Source: Sarcophilus harrisii
Lineage: Eukaryota > Chordata > Mammalia > Dasyuromorphia > Dasyuridae
Direction: 5' to 3'
Assembly: GCF_902635505.1 (NCBI RefSeq)
Contig: NC_045428.1
Span: 228,362,107 to 228,426,106, forward strand
Length of the DNA stretch: 64,000 nucleotides
The first letter of the stretch is position 1. Every line of letters starts with the position of its first letter. Positions 49,890 through 60,991 of the stretch are shown piece after piece. The translations under genes were made by a program, and so were the position numbers. The notes beneath the pieces are model-generated. The model searched no databases and was not told the origin of the DNA. It saw nothing but the letters and a program-made list of their open reading frames with translations.

Positions 49890-50743
49890 TTTGGGTGTGT
49901 ATGAGGTATTCAGGGAGGATTAGCACCTCTGATGTAAGGACTTTTCAAGTCCTTTTCAGGCTGCTCATCTATCTTTGGTGTTCATCTGTCACCCAACTAT
50001 TACTTGTGGCTCTAGGAAGCTATGTCATGTGCAGTTGTTAAGGGACAGGTAAATTCTCTGAGAGCCTCCACAGCTATGAATCTTAGCATCTGAAGGAGTT
50101 GTAGGGCAGTCTTTGCTGACACAGGTGATGTGGACTAGTAATGAGATAAATTAGAGGCAGAGGGAAGAGGAGAGAGGTCAGAGAACACAAGGACCTCTCA
50201 GTCAGAGAGGTCAGAGAACAGCAATTGCCTCTCAGTCTCCTTGTATCATCCTCTCACAAGAGGAGAGCCATTCTGCAGATCTGGGTTGCATCTCCATCAG
50301 CCACTGTCAGGTGGCTCCCGTGTATTCTAGCAGCTCCTGATAGCACAACATGCAGTGGATACACTTCAGTAAAACCATCTCAACAGATGAATTAAACCAA
50401 CAGGCCTTATACCTCTCAGTGAATTAGGTATCCTCCATGTGAGATGATTTTTCTTGGAGGAATGGGCCGATGGGAACAATTTTTTTGTAATGATCATGAA
50501 GGTGATTGAAGCAGGAATTGTGGAGTGCTTAGGGCTTGGTCAGACATCAAAGATGTTAATGTATCTGAGGCTATCATCAGTAATCTTGATTTTTATCTTG
50601 CCATGGGACTTTAATGACTGGGAAACTGAGACTGACTACTTTATGTATCTTTGCCTCACTTAAATCCAATTCACAAGCGGGTCAAGACCACTCTTGTGTT
50701 GTCACTGGTCATCTTCAAAAATGAAGGATGAATAACAACAATG
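49890..50743 (+). mobile_element. RTE (BovB-clade)-like LINE 3' end
   Basis: The last 80 bases, 'aatccaattcacaagcgggt', 'gtcactggtcatcttcaaaa' and 'gaaggatgaataacaacaa', resemble the 3' end of marsupial RTE elements, whose short 'aacaac' tail is also shared by MAR1. The 770 bases upstream differ in composition from the surroundings and contain a local 'gagaggtcagagaacac' duplication (50173-50220). The 5' boundary and family are not certain; a SINE or LTR remains possible. Confidence 0.45.
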
Positions 50744-51790
50744 TGATCATAATCAATTCAAACTCTATTATTCTGACTTTTCCATCTTTCTTTGTAACAT
50801 TTCATAAAGGCCTTTTCACATTAATGCTTATTGATATTAATTGTTTTATCACTTTGAATTAATATCCCACAGGTATTCTAACATTTCTCCAATGCTGTGC
50901 ATTTATATTGATTCCATTTTTTTGCCATTTGAAATAATATTGCTATGGTAAGTTTTGAACACATAGATATTTTTTGGTCTTAATAACTATTTCAGAGTAT
51001 ATTTCTTTTCTGAATATATACATGTATTGCTGATCTTAATTCAGTATTTTTTAACAGTATTATACTAGTATCATATTTTAGATATTTGCATATCCAGGAT
51101 GTAACATGGCTAAAAAACAAGGTCATTCAAACATAAAATATACCAGAAGCAAATGAGAAAGTTATCATATATTTATCGGGATTGTTATATGATCACATAT
51201 AGTTTATATACAATGATGGACATGTTAGAAATTAAAAAAAACTTATAAATTATACAATTAATAAAAACTATTGGAACACATTATATTTTTTCAAACTCGA
51301 ATCCCTTTTCCAAATTTGCACTTTTTGATTCATAATGGTACTCTTCTTCCAGTCACTAAGGTTTACTACCTTGGAATAATCCTTGATTTCGTGTTCTCCT
51401 TCAGACCCTCTGTACCCAATCAATTGCTAAATTTTATCATATTCCTTATTATCTTTTGTGTCCATTCTTTTCTCTCTACTTATTAAGTCCCTTCCTATAA
51501 TGTCTGGGCTAGCTCTCTGGAGGGTCTCAGGATCAGTCAGAATCAGGATCAGTCGAAGTCCTTGGTCTTTAGGAGGAGAAGTGAAGGAGGCAGGCAAGCT
51601 GTTACTTGGCTTGCCAAGGATGAATCCTGGACTCTGGAGACTGGAGCCTGAATTCTCTCTCCTTCTCATCCTTTGGCAGAGTGACTCTGACTCTCTCCCT
51701 CAGTCTTCCAATCCTTGCCTATGATTACCTCACCACTACATATTAAGCAAGCACCAATGGTGAGGAGAGCCATCACATCATCATCTTATC

Positions 51791-51793
<3 letters not shown>
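50744..51793. other. Unclassified sequence
   Basis: No gene. Weak antisense L1-like words near 50870-51010. 51500-51790 ('gactctgactctctccctca', 'caccaatggtgaggagagcc') has an LTR-like look but is not assigned. Confidence 0.35.

Positions 51794-51854
<61 letters not shown>
51794..51854. repeat. (TA)30 microsatellite
   Basis: An uninterrupted run of about 60 bases of TA, the longest in the window. Confidence 0.95.
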
Positions 51855-51856
<2 letters not shown>

Positions 51857-51899
51857 CATTATCTCACATTGAATAGGTAATTAGCCTTAAATGCTCTGC

Positions 51900-52595
51900 T
51901 GTTTGATTCAAGTACATCTTTTCAGTTTTAGTCTCCTACACCTACCCTATTTCAGCCTGACATCCCTGCTTACCTAAACTATTGCAATAGACTTTTTGTC
52001 TCTAGTTCCTCTCATTTTCTATTCATTGTCCCAAACTGCTACTCCCAAAACACAGATCTGATCTAGATTATTCTTCAAAAAGGAACCTTTTGTCTCTTTC
52101 ATTCAAAACACTTAATAGCCCTTTATATCTTTTAGGGATAATATACAAACTTGTCAACCTGGCATTTCAAGCTCTCTATAATCAGGTTCCCACCTACTTT
52201 TCTAGTATTATTATTGTCCCTTTGAGCATTCTCTATCCTGATCAAACTTATATGCTAACTCTTTCCAATATATAGCATTCCATCTCTAGACTCCTTGCTT
52301 TGCACAAAGGATTTCCTTATATACCTGCCTATCCACATCCATCTCTAAGTTTCTGATGTCCTAGCTTTCTTCTAAGGATTGTTTTGGTCTACTAGATCAG
52401 AGTCCTGACCTTCCCCTAGTTCTTAACTTGCTTTATGCCTTGATATAATTTTGTGTTAATTTGTATTTACTTATTTGCCGACATAATATATCTTCCCAGG
52501 AGAACATATGCTTCTTGAAGGCAAGGACTGTTACATTTTTGTTGTATAGTGCTTTGCACATTGTAAACATTTAATGATTATTTGTTGAAGCATGA
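51900..52595 (+). mobile_element. L2 3' part, sense
   Basis: 'gcatttcaagctctctataa', 'tgctttgcacaaaggatttc', 'cttgaaggcaaggactgtta' and the tail 'aaacatttaatgattatttg' follow L2 order. Confidence 0.78.
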
Positions 52596-52745
52596 GGCAC
52601 TTGTTAGACAAACACACATATATGTATATAAACATGCTTATGTTTAGGTATAACTATTATATACAAAATACTCACACATAAAAATATGCAAATATATAGA
52701 AACACATGTACACATAAACATTTTCTATAAACATATATACAAATA

Positions 52746-53434
52746 TGTGGGGAGCCGGCACTAATCTACAGCCACATAAGGCCAACCTTGAATAGGTTGA
52801 ATCTCCTAATCACATCATACCAAAGACTTCCTGAATAGGAATCTCCTAAGCACATCCTAACTTTGAATAGGCAGATATCTAGGCATCCCCTAATCACATC
52901 ATAGAGCTTCCTACCACCAGAAACATCTGAGCAGCTCATCCTTGGGCGGGATACCAGCCCTTTGTCTAGGACCCCCACCCTGTACTGTGTTTGTACAACC
53001 CTGCCTTCTTTTGCTGGCGAGGCAGAGTGTGTGGACCCTAGAAGAAAAGAGATAAGGGCAAGAGAGAGGGGACACGCAAAATGGAGGCAAGACAAATCCA
53101 TCTGATCAAGCCTCATTTTAATGGGTGCAATAATACAGATATATATATAGCAGTAGAAAAGAAGGCAGGGTTGTACAAACACAGTACAGGGTGGGGGTCC
53201 TAGACAAAGGGTTGATATCCCGCCCAAGGATGAGCTGCTCAGATGTCTCTGGTGGTAGGAAGCTCTATGATGTGATTAGGGGATGCCTAGATATCTGCCT
53301 ATTCAAAGTTAGGGCAGTGCTTGGATGTGATTAGGAGATTCCTATTCAGGAAGTCTTTGGTATGATGTGCTTAGGAGATTCAACCTATTCAAGGTTGGCC
53401 TTATGTGGCTGTAGATTAGTGCCAGCTCCCCACA
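52746..53434. mobile_element. Fold-back retroviral LTR (class II/ERV2-like), fossil
   Basis: 53012-53434 is a complete LTR on minus (about 423 bp): it starts TGTGGGGAGC, has a TATATATATAT box and an ATTAAA signal, and ends CGCCAGCA. 52746-53012 is the first 267 bp of the same LTR (U3) on plus. The two U3 arms are about 98% alike apart from one short gap, so the whole insert is a hairpin. Perfect 6-bp direct repeats, caaata, lie at 52740-52745 and 53435-53440, and both outer ends are U3 termini. TG/CA ends and a 6-bp duplication fit class II retroviruses. No internal genes are present. A 153-codon minus frame across the hairpin is not a gene. Confidence 0.82.
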
Positions 53435-53440
53435 CAAATA

Positions 53441-54660
53441 TATGTTTGTTTATGTGTTTGTATGTGTATGTGTAGTTTGTATAGTGCTTTTATTGTGGTA
53501 GAAGTTATGAATGCCCTATTTACATTATTATTTATTCCACAAATATGAATTTTATGTGAACTATGCATAAGGGAATGGGATGGTCATTTAACATGATCTC
53601 TGTCCAAAACTGAAAGACCTATATTCCATTTCTGCTTGAATCAAATAAACATATACCAGAGATAGATATTTCTCTTTCATAAATATAACATTATGTGTAG
53701 GATTTATAGTTCTCAACTTACCTATAACATATTATTAGTGAGGTACCTGAGACTTAGAGAGATAAAATGATTTTCCCAAAGGTACACAGCAAGTTAATGG
53801 ATGAGTTAGGAATTAAAGCCAAGGAATCCTGATTATAATTCTATATAGCACTTGGTAGATTACTGTCCCTCCCTACCTGGATCGCTAAATGTCATATATA
53901 TATGAATATTATATTGGACTCATTTCAAGTCCCCAAAGAGTTTTTCCTTTTCAGTCAGTTCTCACTTATTTTTATTTTAAGAGCTTTTAGAATTGCAAAA
54001 ATTAATTTTAAAATGCGGGGGAAGTTGTTGAATATGAGCTATGTCATAGAGAATGACATGTTTTTTCTTTGCATCCATTCATGAGTTACTATACTTCCCC
54101 CAAAATAGTTTTGAGGAAGGATTAGTTCTTGAGTTGTAGATAATTACTCTGAATTCAGTAGAGAATATAGTTCTCTTTATTTTCACTAAATTCAATAATA
54201 TACCCCTATTTTATTTATTCTTATAGTTATGTTCCAATATCAAATTCCTTCATGAAAACAAATATGGAAAAATCCAAAAGATTTTCTTTTAAAAATACAT
54301 TGAATTTATGGATTTAATTTCATGTAGTATGGTATTTACCTCTCAGACTTACTTCTAGTATTGTTCTCAGAATGCTCCCATAACTATAAAATATTGGTTG
54401 TGTGTAGAAAACAATCTCTTGGAAAATAGACACTATGTGGTGAGAGATTAATAGTCAATTCTTAGATTAAAAAAAAAGCTTTCTTGGAGAAGAAATGGTT
54501 TTTAAGTGGCTATTGGAAAATAAATCTGACTCTATTGTTATTGGCTTAAAAAGGATTATTGAAGAATATTGCTCTACAAATGAAAATGCAGGGAAACATT
54601 TATGAGAAAATAGGAATTCTTCTACTCAGTGCCTATTGGTTGTTCAGCCAGTGGTCCAGA
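53441..54660. other. Intergenic; MIR fragment
   Basis: 53730-53850 is antisense MIR-like ('acctgagacttagagagata', 'aaggtacacagcaagttaat'). Otherwise AT-rich with no gene up to the promoter candidate. Confidence 0.5.
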
Positions 54661-54670
54661 TTATTCTGCA

Positions 54671-54678
54671 AATAAAAG
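54671..54678 (+). promoter_or_regulatory. TATA-like box of the signal-peptide gene candidate
   Basis: AATAAAAG lies 121 bases before the ATG at 54799. A start site 25-30 bases downstream (about 54700) would give a 5' leader of about 100 bases without an upstream ATG that interferes in frame. There is no CpG island, which suits a tissue-restricted gene. Inferred from position only. Confidence 0.35.
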
Positions 54679-54798
54679 CACCTTTCCAATTTATTCTAGG
54701 GGATGGTTTCTTCAGCCTTCTGAACTAGCCAGAGAAATGCCAAAACCCTCCCCCCAATTTTAAATTTGTAGTTAGCTAGGAGAAACTAAACAGTGAAA

Positions 54799-54874
54799 AT
54801 GAAACAACTTTCTTCCCAGTTCTTTTTGCTCTTCTTCATCTACTGTTTCTGTATGGTGCAGATTTCCTGCTCAG
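54799..54874 (+). CDS. First coding exon of a putative secreted or GPI-anchored protein
   Basis: ATG starts MKQLSSQ, then a hydrophobic core (FFLLFFIYCFCMVQI), then SCS-G, and a consensus donor G|GTAAGA follows at 54875. Charge, core length and small residues near the end fit a cleavable signal peptide of 22-26 residues. The intron is phase 1, the usual phase after signal-peptide exons of Ly6/uPAR, immunoglobulin and similar families. A GTG 6 bases upstream is in frame, but ATG is preferred. The best in-window partner is 60883-60991. The gene is not identified. A chance hydrophobic frame beside a donor is the alternative. Confidence 0.45.
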
Positions 54875-55479
54875 GTAAGACTCATTTATTCATAGGCGCA
54901 GACCAATGTTCCAATTCCTTGTCCCCTCTGGATGGTATGAATGTGGGCAAGTGTGCATGTGTGCATGCTATAGTTCAGAGACAAGAGATTTTTATTGTCT
55001 TTTTTTTTTCATCCTTTGCTCATTTTTCTGAGTTCTGCCTCAGAGCATCCTATCTTTTTATCATTCTGAGATATTTGAAAAAAGGATGGAAGGACCACAG
55101 CTTTTAGTGATTCTTTTGAAATAGGATTGTTTGTGAACATTTTTGTTCAGGTGCTGTCTAAGTAAAATGATGAATGATTTCAGACTTCTATTTATCTTCC
55201 TTTCTTAGAGGAATGAAATATGAGAGGTCTGGGGGGAAAGGTCTAGTATTTTTTTTAAGTTGAGATAAACTCTCAGAAACCTAAAAAGGCAGAAGAGAGG
55301 TTATAAAATTTACTTCTTGGACATAAACCTTCGACACACCTGCATAGGAATGAAAGCTGACACACATTTTGCAACAGTAGCTTTTAAAAGCATTTGTGTA
55401 ATTGTCATTTTTATAAAAGACCATGGTGTAATATTGCTTCAAAGATGAGTGGTGGAAAGGAGAAAGGAAGGTTTCAGAA
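54875..55479 (+). other. Putative intron 1, unique part
   Basis: Follows the GTAAGA donor. No repeat or other exon recognised. Confidence 0.35.
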
Positions 55480-55690
55480 TGTAAGGATGAAGAACCGCTG
55501 AATAATATGGGAGAGAACCTGTTCCCAAGTGGTCCCCGTGGAGCTGTCCAGGGTGCTTAGGGGGCAGTTTTGAAAACTCAGATAAGCCGAGGTGTTTCTT
55601 CTTGAGGAAGAAGACTTTATTACATAGACACTATCGATCAATAAAGTTCTTATAAGAACTTTATTGATCAATAGTGTCTATGTATATATA
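55480..55690 (-). mobile_element. Possible LTR fragment, fossil
   Basis: On minus this reads AATAAAGTCTTCTTCC followed by GC-richer sequence ('ccctggacagctccac', 'gggaccacttgggaac'), like the R-U5 part of an LTR. It abuts a 64-bp palindrome carrying two more AATAAAG words. Boundaries and family are not known. Confidence 0.35.
55621..55684. repeat. 64-bp near-perfect palindrome without spacer
   Basis: Centre at 55652/55653 ('agttcttataagaact'). 31 of 32 base pairs match; the only exception is 55635/55670. A TA run follows at once. It can form a cruciform or an RNA hairpin. Confidence 0.95.
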
Positions 55691-55703
55691 TATATATATA
55701 TAT
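55681..55703. repeat. (TA)n microsatellite
   Basis: Short TA run touching the right end of the palindrome. Confidence 0.85.
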
Positions 55704-56534
55704 ACACATACATATATATAAGAGAATGTGAGAGAAAATAATGGCTTAATGCTCATTGCTGATGGGGCTTTTGTTACAAATAAAATTAATATCAGCAGAA
55801 CCCAGAAGGTGAATGTGATTTTTATATTAATTAGAAGTTTTAGCTACTCCCAAATTTTGTGATTGGAAAGTAGAAAATATCTAAAATATAGACTCACAGA
55901 ACTACATAGTTTTAAGAAACCTTAGAATTTACCTAGTGCAATGGAAACATTTCTGAGAAATAAGTGCTTAGTCAATCTCTTACCTTTGGTGATATGTAAT
56001 ACAATCCTTTGAGGCATATCTGCTGTATTTTTTTGGACAGCTTTAATTATTAAGAAGAATTTCATTATATCAATTCCACCTCTCACTCTTATATTTTTCA
56101 ACTCATTTTTCTGCTTCTATATTCAGGGGCTCATCAGAGAAAGAAATTACTTCTCCACTGGAAAACTGTTAAAATATTATTTTATAGCTTTCTTTACCCA
56201 TTCTAATTGTTATGTTTTACAGGATAAATCTCTCCAGTTCCCCCGGACAATCCCCAGACCTCCTGATAATAAACTCCAGTGTATCAATGTTCCTTCTGTA
56301 GAACCCAGAAATTGCTACAATACTTCAAATATATTAGTATTTTGACCTGTGCAAAGTACACTAGGATTCTTGCCTCACTCTGGACATTGTATTCAATAAA
56401 TTTTGCTTTAATTAGTTTTTTGGATACTATAGCATATTGATAACTTGTAATGAACTGGGAACTTGAACACCAAAACTTTTTTCATTTGAACTACTTTATA
56501 GCCATACCAGCCCCACCTGTATTTTTGCAGTTGA
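55704..56534. other. Putative intron 1, no exon seen
   Basis: AT-rich unique-looking DNA. Confidence 0.4.
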
Positions 56535-58046
56535 TTTAAAAATCATTTAGTATTTTATTTTCCCTCAGTTACATGGAACAACATTTTTAGCATTTGTTTT
56601 TAAAACTTTAAGTTCCAAATTCTCTCCCTTCTTTCCTTATTACCCTCCCTCATCAAGAAGCCAAGTAATTCAATATAGGTTATACATGTGTTATCGTGCA
56701 AAATATTTCCATATTAGTCAGGCTGTAAAAGAAAACATAGACAGGTGAAAAAAACCTCAAGAAAAATAAAGTTTAAATAGTATGCTTCAATTTGTATTCA
56801 GATATTTCTCTGGGGAATAGATAGCATTTTTCATCATAAGTCCTTCAGAATTGTCTAGTATCATTGTGTTGCTGAGAATAGCTAAGTCATTTACAGCTGA
56901 TCATCTTTTAATACTGCTGTTATTTTGTGCATAGTACATTTCACTTTGTATCAGCTTATGTAAGTTTTTTCAGGTTTTTCTGAGGGCAACCTGCTCATCA
57001 TTTCTTATAGCACAATAGTATTTCATCATAATTACACACAATTTGTTCAGCCATTCCCCAATATATAGGCATACTCTTAACTTTGCCTCCAGAAAAGAGC
57101 TGCTATAAATATTTTTGTCATATAGGTCCTTTTCCTTTAAAAAAAAAAATTGGGATACAGACCTAGGAATGGCATTGCTTGATTGAAGGGTATATACATT
57201 CTTTTATAACCCTTTTGGCATAGTTCCTAATTGTTCTACAAAATGGTTGAATCGGTTTACAACTCCCCCAACAGTACATTTATGTCACATTTTTCCCACT
57301 TCTCCAACATTTGTCATTTTCTATTTCTGTCCTTTTAGCCAATTTAAAAAGTATGAGGTTGTACCTCAGAATTGTTTCAATTAGTATTTCTCCAATCAAT
57401 AGTGAATTGGAACATTTTTACATATAGTTATAAATAGTTTTGATTACATCATCCCAAAATTGTTCTTATCTTTTGATCATTTATCAATTGGAAAATGGCT
57501 CTTATTTTTTATAAATTTGACTCAGTCCTCTAAGGTGTTTGAAAAATGAAGGCTTTATCAGACAAATTTGCTTCAATTTTTTTTCATAGTTGTTATTGCT
57601 AACTATATTTCCCTCCATCTTATTCACCTCCCTTTTATTCTATTCTCTCTCCTTTCACCCTATCCCTCCTCAAAAGTGTTTTGCTTCTGGTTATCCCCTC
57701 TCCTAATCTTTCCCCCATTTTGTCACCTCCTCTCTTCTCTTATCCTCTTCCCCCTCCTACTTTTCTTTAGGGTAAGATAGATTTCCATACCCAATTGAAT
57801 GTATATGTTATTTCCACTTTAAGCAAATTTCAATGAGAGAAAGGTTCACTCACTCTTCCTTACCTCTCCTCACTTCCCCTTCACTATAAAAGCTTTATCT
57901 TCCCTCTTTTATGTGAGGTAATTTACCCCATTCTATCTTTCCCTTTCTTTTTCTTTCTGTATATTCCTCTCTCACCTCTTAATTATATTTTTAAAGATAT
58001 TAATTCTTCATATTCAACTTATACTATATATATGTATATATGTATG

Positions 58047-58085
<39 letters not shown>

Positions 58086-60185
58086 ACTCCTCCTAACTGC
58101 CCTAAATGAGAAAATTCTTATGAGTTACAAGAATTATCTTCCCTTGTAGGAATGTAACCAATCCAACTTATGATTGTCCTTTCTTGTTTACCTATTTATG
58201 TTTTTCTTGAGTCCTGTATTTGAAAGTCACTTTTTCTATTCAGTTCTGGTCTTTTCATCAAAAATACTTGAATATCCTCTATTTTGTTGAATATCCATCT
58301 TTCCCCCTAAAGGATTCTATTCAGTTTTGCTGCATAGGTGTTTCTTGGTTGTAATTCCTAGCTCCTTTGTCCTTTATAATACCATAGTCTAAGTCTTCCA
58401 GTTCTTTAAGGTAGAAGCTGCTAAATTTTGTATTGTATTGACTATGGCTCCAGGATACTTGAATTGTTTCTTTCTGGTTGCTTGCAATATTTTGTCCTTG
58501 ATCTGGGAGGTCTGAAATTTGACTATAATATTCCTCAGAATTTATATTTTAGAATCTCTTTCAGGAGGTAATCAGTGGATTTTTTTCAATTTCTATTTTG
58601 ATGTCTAGGTTTCTAGATGATATCTAGGTTTTTTTTTTTTTTTTTTGTTTGTTTTTTTGATCATGGCTTTCAGGTATACAAATAATTTTTAAATAATCTT
58701 TCCTAGATCTCATTTACAGATCAGTTGTTTTTGCAGTGAAATATTTCATATTGCCTTCTATTTTTTTCATTCTTTTGGTTTTGTTTTATTCTTTCTTGAT
58801 TTCTTATAAAGTCACTAGCTTCCATTTCCTCAATTTGAATTTTCAAGGAATTATTTTCTTCAGTGAACTTTTGAACCTCCTTTTCCATTGGGCCAATTTT
58901 ACTTTTTAAGAAGGTTTTTTTTTTTCTTTAGTGAATTTAGTGAAAAAGAGGGAAAAATTCCCTCTTTTTCTATTTGGCCAATTCTACTTTTGAAGGCATT
59001 CTCCTCATTGGAGTTTTGTACCTCTTTTGCCATTAGGGCTAATTTGTTTTTTAGGGTATTATTTTCTTTCTTTCTTTTTTTTTTTTTTATGAGTCTCCTT
59101 TACTAATCTGTTGACTTATTTTTTTTTCATGATTTTCTTACACCACTGCCTTCTTTTTTAAACCAGTTTTTCTGTGACTTCTTTTAATTAATTTTCAAAA
59201 TTTTTTTGAATCTTCCATGGACTGAGATCAATTCATATTTTTCTTGGAGGCTTTGAATATGGCTGTTTTAAATTTGTTATCTTCTTCTGAGTGTGTGTTT
59301 TGATCTTTCTTGTCACCATAGTAACTTTATAGTCAGAATCTTTTTATGTTGTTTGCTCATTTCCCCAGCCCATTTATTGACTTTTAACTCTTTGTTAAAG
59401 TAGGGTTCTGCTTTCAGGGTCAAGGGAGCACTGTCCTAAGCTTTAGGTTTTTATGCAACTGTTTTTAGAGATACTTCTAGGGACCTGTAAATTTTCAGTT
59501 CTTCCAAGGTCTAAGGAGAGGTGTGGCCTATGCTCTGATTTGTGAGTTCTACCCTAAACTGTGACAAGGATCTCTGCTTATTGTGACATCAAGTTCTGAA
59601 ATACTAGCTCCTCTTCACCTTAGGGCTGCCACCTAGGATTGGAACTCAGATTTAAGTATGGGCAAAACATTAGAGTCCTGGCTCAATGCTAGCAAAGAGA
59701 CCTCTGTAATCTCCTTCTGTTCAAACCCTTTCCGTCCCCCCTTCTGCCCCCCAACTGTGAACTGAGTACTCTGGATGCTGCTCTTGCTGCTCCTGCTTCA
59801 ATGGCTTCCAAGACTGTTCCTGGTTTGCTGGGGTTTGGTCTGTGTTGGCACAGCCTGTGCTGGATTATTCTCTACTTTCACCCAGGTGCAATAGAGCTTT
59901 CCTGCTGACTTTCTAAGTTGTCTTTGTCTGGAAAATTTTTTCACCACACTCTTTTGTGAATTTTGTTAATCTAGAACTTGTTTTATGACATTATTTAAAA
60001 GTGTTTAGAGGGTCTTTGGAGAGAACTCAGGTATTTTACAATGCATCAGTTCATACATATCTTTCCATGCTTCTCTGAATTTCCTCAAGTTCATCATTTC
60101 TTACTATATAATGCATATCATTATCATAGGATTGAGGATTGTTTTTTGTTTTTCCCCACCATCTTGTCTCTTCCTACTTATTTTT
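56535..60185 (-). mobile_element. Near full-length HAL1-like (half-L1) element, antisense
   Basis: Read on minus, from 60185: a 5' terminus antisense to 'ccaccatcttgtctcttcc', a 5' UTR of about 0.6 kb, ORF1 (59300-58250; antisense 'ttctttctggttgcttgcaa', 'gaatctctttcaggaggtaa', 'tttggttttgttttattctt'), a 0.5-kb C/T-rich linker (58080-57560), then about 0.4 kb of ORF2 C-terminal sequence and the 3' UTR, ending near 56535. Most of ORF2, including reverse transcriptase, is absent with no scar visible, which is the HAL1 layout. ORF1 is broken many times. Microsatellites at 58022-58081 and T runs have expanded inside it. Confidence 0.75.
58022..58081. repeat. (TA)n-(TG)n microsatellite
   Basis: TA/TGTA motifs pass into (TG)13 inside the HAL1-like element. 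Confidence 0.88.
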
Positions 60186-60882
60186 GAACTCAAGAAGAGA
60201 TTGATTATCTCACTTTTAAACAAGAAAAATCTGTTTTTTATGTTAAAGTAATTGTTATGACCTCATTTCTGATGGATATTTATTTATGATTTATTACAAT
60301 AGAATTTCCTAAGCCTTTGTCTCATTCTCCAGCTGGTTTGAACATTAAGCAGCTTGAGGTATGTTTCTTTTCATTACATGCAATTTTACAGTTTATTTAT
60401 AATAAATCTACAGTTTGTGAACATTCATTCATCATGAATTTGATTAATTAATTAATCCTAACAGTTCTGATAAAAAGTCACTGTCATTGTGTGAAAACAT
60501 AACACAACTGTTCTTGAATAAATTATTTTTAGAATTGTAAATGTGTTGTATTAAAATATTGCTAACTAAAGAATACCAACTTTGTGCATAAATATACTTG
60601 ATCTTGATTCAGTATACTTTTATTTATTTATTTTTTTAATTAGAGGCTGGCGTTTTGTTTAAATCAGTGGATGTCTCTGTCTAAACAATCCCAGGTAAAA
60701 AGGACTTTAAAAAATTTTACTTTCAGTTCTTTGAGAGATATACATGTATTTATTGCTTTAGAATCAATGTCTGTTACACATTTTCTAACTATTTAACATT
60801 TAATACATGGGAGGAATGTATTATTTTTCTCCTTTTTTCTGTAATTATTTTGTTGGGGTATGCACACTCCCTATCTTTGCAG
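60186..60882. other. Putative intron, no repeat recognised
   Basis: AT-rich sequence between the HAL1-like element and the candidate exon. It supplies a polypyrimidine tract at 60828-60881. Confidence 0.4.
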
Positions 60883-60991
60883 GGATTATAACTCTTCAGT
60901 GCTATTATTGTTCATGTTTTACTATTATACTGACTTCTTCCCCCAAAGAAAACCAATGTCTTATGCATGAATATTTTTTCATATCCTTTTC
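60883..60991 (+). CDS. Possible second exon, three-finger (Ly6/uPAR/PATE-like) start
   Basis: Acceptor 'ctccctatctttgcag' precedes the segment. Joined in phase 1 to 54874 it reads G-ITLQCYYC-SCFTIIL, then SSPKENQCLMHEYFF. The 'LQCYxC' start just after a signal peptide and 'QCLM' later are typical of Ly6/uPAR/PATE proteins, where a CxxC pair opens the domain. Only four cysteines are present; the family usually has five in this half, so the match is partial. A weak donor (TTTTC|GTAATT) follows; without it the frame stops at TAA 60993. No second-half exon was seen. It may be a pseudogene, a divergent gene, or chance. Confidence 0.28.

Noticed and set aside
52766-53227. 153-codon minus frame with a hydrophobic segment
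   Set aside because: Runs across the fold-back LTR; no family match and fully explained by the repeat.
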